Below, piece after piece: positions 58,273 through 64,000 of a DNA stretch of 64,000 nucleotides; position 1 is the stretch's first letter, and every line of letters begins with the position of its first letter. Source of the stretch: CAWGLW01 sp963823525 (GTDB lineage: Bacteria > Pseudomonadota > Gammaproteobacteria > Steroidobacterales > Steroidobacteraceae). A program made the position numbers and the translations under genes. Location of the stretch: assembly GCA_963823525.1 (NCBI GenBank), contig CAWGLW010000006.1, positions 310,001 to 374,000 of the forward strand. Direction: 5' to 3'. Below the pieces are notes generated by a model, which searched no databases, was not told the DNA's origin, and was given only the letters and a program-made list of their open reading frames with translations.

Positions 58273-61200
58273 CAGGCCCCGACCGTTGAGGATCAGGTAA
58301 AGCGACGGGATGATGATGAGCGTCAGTATCGTTGCGGAAAGCATCCCCCCGACCATCGGCGCGGCGATGCGGCGCATGACCTCGGAGCCGGTCCCGTGGC
58401 CCCACATGATCGGCAAAAGACCGACGATAACCGTAATCACCGTCATCAGCTTGGGACGCAGACGCAGCAGCGCGCCCGAAACGATCGCCTCGCGCAAGTC
58501 GGTCCGCGTGGGTTGTCTGCCCGCGTCCTGCACCTGCTTCCGGCGCGTTTCCCAGGCCTGGCGAAGGTACATCACCATGACCACGCCCGTTTCGGCCGCC
58601 ACGCCGGCGAGTGCGATGAAACCCACCGCGACTGCGATCGAAAGCGAATAATCCAGCGCGTACAGCAGCCAGACACCACCGACAAACGCGAAAGGCAGAG
58701 CGCCGAGAATCAGCGAGACGTCAGCGAGGTTGCGAAAGTTCAGAAACAGCAACAGCACGATGATGGCCAGCGCGAGCGGCACGACGAACTTCAGGCGCTG
58801 CACGGCACGCTCGAGGTACTCGTACTGGCCGGACCACGCCAGGCTGTAGCCGGCGGGAAGGGTCAGTTCGGTGGCTACCCTGCGCCGGGCCTCGGCAACG
58901 AAGCCGGACAGGTCACCCCCCTTCATGTCGACGTACACCCAGCCGGACGGCCGTGCATTCTCGCTGCGTATCATCGCCGGTCCATCGGCTACGCGAATGG
59001 CTGCCACCTCGCCGAGTGTCACGTTCGCACCGGTGGGCGCAACGATCGGCAGTGCCTGGAGCTTCTCGACGGAGTCCCGGAACTGTTGCGGATAACGAAG
59101 ATTGATCGGGTAACGCTCGAGCCCTTCGACCGTGCGGCTGACCGTCATGCCGCCAATCGCGCTGGCGACGATCTCGTGCACGTCGCGGATGTTGAGTCCA
59201 AAACGCGCGGCCGCCAGCCGATCAACGTCCACTTCAATATAGCGGCCATTCACCGTACGTTCCGCGTAGACGGAGGTCGTGCCCGGCAGGTCGCGAAGGA
59301 TGGTCTCGAGGCGCTGCCCGATCCCGGCGATCGTCGCCAGGTCCGGCCCCATGATCTTGATCCCAACGGGTGTGCGGATGCCGGTTGCGAGCATGTCGAT
59401 GCGAATCTTGATCGGATAGCCCCAGGCGTTGGAAACTCCTGGGATCCGGACCCTCTGATCGAGTTCCTCACGTAACGCGGCCGGCGTCATGCCCGCTCGC
59501 CACTGATCACGCGGCTTGAGCTTAACGATGGTCTCGAACATCGTGAGCGGCGCGGGATCCGTCGCGGTATCGGCGCGGCCCGCCTTGCCATAGACCCGTT
59601 CGACTTCGGGAACGCTCGCGATCAGCCGATCGGTCTGCTGCAGCAGGGCGCGTGCGGCGTCCGCCGACAGGCCCGGCAATGTCGTTGGCATGTAGAGAAA
59701 ATCCCCTTCATCGAGTTCGGGCATGAACTCCGCACCCAGTCGGGTTGCGGGCCAGAATGTGGCCAGCACGAGAACGACGGCTACTGCAGTGATCAGCCAC
59801 GGCGCTCGCAAGGCGAGGCCGAGGAACGGTCGATACAGCGCCTGACTCAGGCGATTGACGGGATTGGCCAGCTCCGGGCGAATTCGGCCTCGCACGAGCA
59901 TGTGGATCAGGACCGGCACCAGCGTGATCGAGAGAAATGCGGCCGCGAGCATCGCATAGGTCTTTGTGAAGGCCAGTGGCTTGAACAAACGGCCTTCCTG
60001 GGCCTCCAGCGTAAACACCGGCAGAAAGGAGAGCGCGACAATCATCAGCGAGAAGAAAAGTGACGGTCCGACTTCACTGCAGCCTTCATAAATCGCCTGC
60101 AGGCGTTGCTCTTCTGAGCTGACGCCGTGCTCCAGCTTCTTGTGCACGTTCTCGATCATCACGATCGCCGCATCGACCAGCGTACCAATCGCAATTGCGA
60201 TACCGCCCAGCGACATGATGTTCGCGTTGATACCCTGCAGGTTCATCACGATAAAGGAAGCCAGTACAGCCAGCGGCGTAACGATCACGACGATCAGGCC
60301 GGAGCGCAGGTGAAACAGGAAGACCAGGCAGACCAGCGCGACCACGATAAATTCGTCGACCAGCTTGCCGCGTAGATTGTCGACGGCCCGCTCGATGAGG
60401 CTCGAACGGTCGTAGGTTGTTACGATTTCGACGCCTTCCGGCAGGCTTCCGCGCAGTTCATTCAGCTTGGCCTTGACCCCGGCGATGGTCGCCCGTGCAT
60501 TTTCACCGCTGCGCATCACGATGATGCCGCCGACCGCCTCCCCCTCTCCGTCGAGTTCGCCAATGCCACGGCGCATTTCCGGGCCGAGGCGTACCTCGGC
60601 GATGTCGCTGATCAGCACCGGCGTACCCTGCGGGGAGGCTCGCACGGGAATGCGCTCGAGGTCTTCAATGCTCTGCACGTAACCCGTGGCACGCACCATG
60701 TACTCGGCCTCGGCCATCTCGATGACCGAGCCCCCCACTTCCTGATTGCCGGCCCGGATTGCTTCGCGGACCGCCGCGAGTTCGATCCCGTACCCGTTCA
60801 GTCTCAGCGGATCAACGACGACCTGGTATTGTTTGACCATGCCGCCAATCGTCGCCACTTCGGCGACGCCGGGCAGCGACTGCAGTTCGAACTTCAGGAA
60901 CCAGTCCTGCAGTGAGCGAAGCTGAGCCAGGTCGTTGCGCCCGGTTCGATCGATGAGGGCGTACTGGTAGACCCAGCCGACGCCCGTCGCATCCGGACCG
61001 AGTTCCGGTCGCACGTCCGGCGGCAGGCGCGCAGCCGCCTGGCTGAGGTACTCGAGCACGCGGCTGCGGGCCCAGTACGGGTCGGTCGAATCATCGAACA
61101 GCACGTTGACGTAGGAGTCACCGTAGAATGAGTAGCCGCGCACCGTGGTTGCACCGGGCACGGCGAGCAAAGCGGTCGTCAAGGGATAGGTCACCTGGTC

Positions 61201-61386
61201 CTCGACCACACGTGGTGACTGTCCCGGATAGGGTGTACGCACGATGACCTGCACGTCGGACAGATCGGGCAACGCATCGACAGGCGTACGGAACAGCGAC
61301 CACACGCCGATCCCGGCCAGCAGTGCGGCCAGCATCAGCACTACGGCGCGATTGTCCAGCGAGGCGCGAATGACAGAGTTCAACAT
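58255..61386 (-). CDS. cusA: Cu(I)/Ag(I) efflux RND transporter, CusA type
   Basis: 1043 residues. Inner-membrane, proton-driven pump of a tripartite efflux system. Family landmarks: DLSDVQVIVRTPYPGQSPRV, GAEFMPELDEGDFLYMPTTL and GGMTVSRTVEGLERYPINLR. The three methionines used for Cu/Ag relay in E. coli CusA are present in equivalent contexts: FLYMPTTLPG, APLTMFETIV and RIDMLATGIR, which favours monovalent metals over CzcA-type divalent substrates. Twelve membrane helices are expected. It follows cusB with 12 bp between them. Confidence 0.95.
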   Translation of the reverse strand: MLNSVIRASLDNRAVVLMLAALLAGIGVWSLFRTPVDALPDLSDVQVIVRTPYPGQSPRVVEDQVTYPLTTALLAVPGATTVRGYSFYGDSYVNVLFDDSTDPYWARSRVLEYLSQAAARLPPDVRPELGPDATGVGWVYQYALIDRTGRNDLAQLRSLQDWFLKFELQSLPGVAEVATIGGMVKQYQVVVDPLRLNGYGIELAAVREAIRAGNQEVGGSVIEMAEAEYMVRATGYVQSIEDLERIPVRASPQGTPVLISDIAEVRLGPEMRRGIGELDGEGEAVGGIIVMRSGENARATIAGVKAKLNELRGSLPEGVEIVTTYDRSSLIERAVDNLRGKLVDEFIVVALVCLVFLFHLRSGLIVVIVTPLAVLASFIVMNLQGINANIMSLGGIAIAIGTLVDAAIVMIENVHKKLEHGVSSEEQRLQAIYEGCSEVGPSLFFSLMIVALSFLPVFTLEAQEGRLFKPLAFTKTYAMLAAAFLSITLVPVLIHMLVRGRIRPELANPVNRLSQALYRPFLGLALRAPWLITAVAVVLVLATFWPATRLGAEFMPELDEGDFLYMPTTLPGLSADAARALLQQTDRLIASVPEVERVYGKAGRADTATDPAPLTMFETIVKLKPRDQWRAGMTPAALREELDQRVRIPGVSNAWGYPIKIRIDMLATGIRTPVGIKIMGPDLATIAGIGQRLETILRDLPGTTSVYAERTVNGRYIEVDVDRLAAARFGLNIRDVHEIVASAIGGMTVSRTVEGLERYPINLRYPQQFRDSVEKLQALPIVAPTGANVTLGEVAAIRVADGPAMIRSENARPSGWVYVDMKGGDLSGFVAEARRRVATELTLPAGYSLAWSGQYEYLERAVQRLKFVVPLALAIIVLLLFLNFRNLADVSLILGALPFAFVGGVWLLYALDYSLSIAVAVGFIALAGVAAETGVVMVMYLRQAWETRRKQVQDAGRQPTRTDLREAIVSGALLRLRPKLMTVITVIVGLLPIMWGHGTGSEVMRRIAAPMVGGMLSATILTLIIIPSLYLILNGRGLARTAD

Positions 61387-61398
61387 CGTGGATCTCCG

Positions 61399-62829
61399 TC
61401 AGTGCGCCTGACCGTCGTGCCCGGAATCGCCATCCTCCGCGGGCTTCGGATCAGCGGTCTCTGCCGCCGGATCGCCAATCCGCCCCAGGCCCGCGCGCAG
61501 GTTTGCCTCCGAGTCGAGCAGGAACTGGCCGGCCACGACGACACGCTCGCCTTCGGCAAGACCCTCGAGAATCGCAACACGCTCACCGCTTGCTGGACCG
61601 GCGACGACCGCGCGTGGCATGAAGCGCCCCTCGCCGAGCGCGACCACGACGCGATCCCCCGCACCGCCACGGATCACTGCATTACGCGGCACGTTGAGCA
61701 CCGGCTCCCCGGCTGCAGCGGCCAGGCTGACATTGGCCAGCATGTTTGGCCGAATGGCGCTCTCAAGCACTTCGTCCAGCGTGATTCGAGCGCGCACGGT
61801 GCGGGTCTCGGGGTTCAGTTCGGGGTAAACGTAGCCGACATGCCCTTCGATGCGCCTGCCGGGCATCGACGGCAGCGTGATTTCCGCCGGCGTGCCTGCG
61901 ACGATCCAGCCAGCCTGTGACTCAGGGATTTCGGCAATCACCCAGAGGCTGTCGAGCCCGGTGATACTCATGACAACTGTCGCAGGTGTGATCATCGCAC
62001 CCTCCTGAACGCCCAGCGCGGTCACGACGCCACTGACCGGCGCCGCGAAAGACACGCGGCCCGCCGGGGGCGAACCTCGCGAGAGGCTCGTCACCGTTTT
62101 GCTGTCGATCCCCAGCGCTCGCAAGCGGCCGCGTGAAGCCTCGATCAACTCGGCATTGCCAATGGTCAACGCGTCAACGTAATCCTCCTGTGCATTCTCG
62201 AGCGTCGGAGAGTAGACGCTGAACAAGTGCTGTCCGGCCGTCACCGTGTCACCGATTGCGCGTACCGCGAGCCCATCGATCCAGCCTTCGGCGCGCGGCC
62301 TGACCTGGGTCACTCGGCGCTCGTCGAAGTCCACATAGCCAACGGCATCGATACGCCGCGGCAGCACGGACCGTCTGACCGCCTCGGTGCGCACGCCGAG
62401 ATTGCTGATTACCGCCGACGGGACACTCACCTCGGCGCCGGATGCACTGGCGAAGACCGGAACGTAATCCATGCCCATCTCGTCTTTCGCCGGCACCGGC
62501 GAACGGCGATTGGGGTCATGCGGATGGCGGTAGTAGATGGGAGCTGCGCCATCCGGGCTCGAGTCCGTATCGGCCTGCGCATCCTCGTACTCGATCTTCA
62601 CCAGCCGCATCCCGCAGATCGGGCATTCGCCCGGCGCATCACTGACGACCTCCGGGTGCATCGGACAACGATAGGCGGGGTCGGCATGCTTCAGTGCATG
62701 TTCAGCCGCGCTCTGCCGGTCCACCGGCTCGGCGGCCCCGGATTCCGGCGACCGCGAACAGCCTGGCAGACCCAGGATAAGAACGGCGACGGCCAACGCA
62801 GTGCTCAGGCGAATCGGCAGGCGAATCAT
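61399..62829 (-). CDS. cusB: Efflux RND periplasmic adaptor, CusB type, with N-terminal HMBD
   Basis: 476 residues. Lipoprotein-like signal VAVLILGLPGCSRS (C24 region). A heavy-metal-binding domain follows: YRCPMHPEVVSDAPGECPIC / GMRLVKIE. Then the CusB pattern YYRHPHDPNRRSPVPAKDEM and GMDYVPVF, the hairpin/lipoyl part (VRPRAEGWIDGLAVRAIGDT, LFSVYSPTLENAQEDYVDAL) and beta-barrel VISITG-like VVMSITGLDSLWVIAEIPES. It bridges CusA and the outer-membrane factor. The last residues (SGHDGQAH) are histidine-containing. Overlaps the upstream gene by 4 bp. Confidence 0.94.
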   Translation of the reverse strand: MIRLPIRLSTALAVAVLILGLPGCSRSPESGAAEPVDRQSAAEHALKHADPAYRCPMHPEVVSDAPGECPICGMRLVKIEYEDAQADTDSSPDGAAPIYYRHPHDPNRRSPVPAKDEMGMDYVPVFASASGAEVSVPSAVISNLGVRTEAVRRSVLPRRIDAVGYVDFDERRVTQVRPRAEGWIDGLAVRAIGDTVTAGQHLFSVYSPTLENAQEDYVDALTIGNAELIEASRGRLRALGIDSKTVTSLSRGSPPAGRVSFAAPVSGVVTALGVQEGAMITPATVVMSITGLDSLWVIAEIPESQAGWIVAGTPAEITLPSMPGRRIEGHVGYVYPELNPETRTVRARITLDEVLESAIRPNMLANVSLAAAAGEPVLNVPRNAVIRGGAGDRVVVALGEGRFMPRAVVAGPASGERVAILEGLAEGERVVVAGQFLLDSEANLRAGLGRIGDPAAETADPKPAEDGDSGHDGQAH

Positions 62830-64000
62830 GGCTGCTCTCCCGCAAGGTAGTCGATCTCGTAGTGCGCGAGCGCGCGCTCCGCAGCAAGGCGCAGGTGCTT
62901 AAGGCGTGTCTCCAGGGCGATACGCCGGGCCTGCACGACCTGCTCGATTCCCGAGCGGTCGTTGCGCCAGCTCAGCATCGCTGCCTGCACGGACTGGTCG
63001 GCCAGCGGCAGTAGTTCCGTCGCGTAGAAAGTCTCTAGCTCGGAGGTCTGTCTCGCGACTTCCCAGGCTTCGCCTAGCACGCCGCTCAACTCGCGTTGAT
63101 GATTCAAATGCAGGTCGTGCAGACCGCTCGCCTCGGCTTGCGCCGCGGCCACTTCGCGGTCCTGGCGATTCGCTCCGAACAAGGGCAGGTCAATGCTGAC
63201 CACGGCACTGATGAGGTCGGAGCGTGTGTCCCCGGCGGCATCGTTGCCGCTGCGAAGCCCGTAACTGACGTCCAGCATCCAGCCGGGGCGATTGCGCTGC
63301 CGGGCCAGTTCCACTGCCGTGTCAGCCGAAGCGATGCGACGCTCCATGTCGAGGTGCGCGGGGTGGGCCAGCAATTTTTCCTGGAGCAATGCCAGCGATT
63401 CGAGCCCGCCGTTGGCCGGCAGGGTAAACGGGCCCGCGCGAGCGGCATCGGCTTCCCCGAGCCAGCGAACGAGCCGCTCCCTGTATCGGCCGGCGTCTCG
63501 ATCGAGGCCCATCTGCTGCTCGCGCAGCCTCGCCGCATCGAGACCGGCGCGCAGCACGTCGACCTGTGATCCCTTTCCGCTGGAATACCGCGACAGTGCG
63601 GAGCGGCGAAACTGCTCGAGCCAGTCTTCTTCGACTGCCAGCAGTTCCCCGGCGCGTTCGAGGTAGGCCAGCTCTGTCCACAGTTGCCGCACCTCGCGCC
63701 GAACCTGCAGGCGCCGGTCGATGGCCGCCGCATCGCTCGCGCTGGCGCTCTGCTCCATCTGCTGACGCGTGAGCCGACGGGTATCACCCGCTGGAAATTC
63801 CTGGCGCAGACCGAACTGCAGCATCGTCATGTTCTCCGCGCTGAGGTCCAGCGAGTCCACGGGCACATTGACCGCACCGAATCGCAGTTGCGGATCGTTC
63901 AGCTGAGCACCGGCAATTGCACGCTGACGCAGCGCCAGCGACTGCTGGGAAAGCTGTCCCAGCACCGCATCGCGATCGACCGCGATGCGCTCGGCTTGCG
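62826..64000 (-). CDS. Outer-membrane efflux protein (CusC/TolC family), N-terminal part cut by window end
   Basis: The frame is open to the window edge, so the start lies beyond 64000; about 391 C-terminal residues are visible, beginning QAERIAVDRDAVLGQLSQQS. TolC-family features: LRQRAIAGAQLNDPQLRFGA, the long helices with LGQ/RQEFPAGDTRRLTRQQME, ALSRYSSGKGSQVDVLRAGL, SADTAVELARQRNRPGWMLD and SYGLRSGNDAAGDTRSDLIS with LFGANRQDREVAAAQAEASG. It forms the trimeric outer-membrane duct of the Cus-type pump and is the first gene of the cus operon seen here. Confidence 0.92.
   Translation of the reverse strand, partial: QAERIAVDRDAVLGQLSQQSLALRQRAIAGAQLNDPQLRFGAVNVPVDSLDLSAENMTMLQFGLRQEFPAGDTRRLTRQQMEQSASASDAAAIDRRLQVRREVRQLWTELAYLERAGELLAVEEDWLEQFRRSALSRYSSGKGSQVDVLRAGLDAARLREQQMGLDRDAGRYRERLVRWLGEADAARAGPFTLPANGGLESLALLQEKLLAHPAHLDMERRIASADTAVELARQRNRPGWMLDVSYGLRSGNDAAGDTRSDLISAVVSIDLPLFGANRQDREVAAAQAEASGLHDLHLNHQRELSGVLGEAWEVARQTSELETFYATELLPLADQSVQAAMLSWRNDRSGIEQVVQARRIALETRLKHLRLAAERALAHYEIDYLAGEQP

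Noticed and set aside
58126..59475. 449-codon plus-strand open frame over the end of cusA
   Set aside because: Antisense to a highly conserved RND transporter, and no start signal.

Overview
The window is about 64 kb of GC-rich, gene-dense chromosome that looks gammaproteobacterial. The signs are an IspB-type polyprenyl synthase next to a tRNA-Pro, an AlgP-like lysine/alanine-rich histone-like protein, DUF3313 and SYLF proteins, outer-membrane beta-barrels, TonB/ExbBD systems and CusCBA. I cannot name the genus from sequence alone. No prophage, CRISPR array, insertion-sequence transposase or plasmid gene is visible. The only mobile-looking item is an 80-bp palindromic element at 1622-1701 that cuts off an enoyl-CoA hydratase gene.

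Layout. 1-6.9 kb: end of ispB, tRNA-Pro(CGG), a small membrane protein, the truncated hydratase, beta-carbonic anhydrase, two lipoproteins, a coiled-coil exported protein and an OmpR-type two-component system. 6.9-10 kb: a tight three-gene operon of ATP-grasp ligase, transglutaminase-like/7-TM protein and retropepsin-like protease. 10-24 kb: mainly metabolic and housekeeping genes (hydratase, eRF1-like and DsrE proteins, homospermidine synthase, quinone-type reductase, Nudix, histone-like protein with nested repeats, an atypical PEP carboxylase, a broken exported gene, SYLF, MsrA, a membrane methyltransferase and a small kinase). 24-29.4 kb: a PlpD-like patatin/beta-barrel, a TonB-dependent receptor and a double-CDGSH iron-sulfur protein.

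29.4-53.1 kb is the most unusual part. A nine-gene operon (38827 down to 29466) encodes a TlpA-like thioredoxin, two large TPR proteins, two small exported proteins, one ExbB, two ExbDs and a TonB/AgmX-like protein, almost all with start/stop overlaps. Upstream on the same strand (46915 down to 39017) lie three exported, mostly haem-binding proteins (DUF1592/1588-like, LamG-cytochrome, DUF1501-like), a carnosine-N-methyltransferase-like enzyme carrying a zinc ribbon and a PqqD-like tail, and ApbE. Divergent from these (47209 to 53094) are a dihaem HzsA-like beta-propeller, two outer-membrane barrels, a second TlpA, a DUF4266 lipoprotein ending in GGGCGCN, and a DUF3570 barrel. Together they suggest an energised, cell-envelope redox or export system whose chemistry I cannot name. 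It is the best candidate here for something undescribed.

53.1-64 kb: agmatine deiminase, then a copper block (P1B ATPase, CusA, CusB and a partial CusC-like gene) with two bactofilin genes between the ATPase and CusA.

Several 3' ends carry perfect GC-rich inverted repeats without a U-tract. The only classical intrinsic terminator I see is downstream of the histone-like gene. Family names come from recognising motifs and layout by eye; no database search was run.
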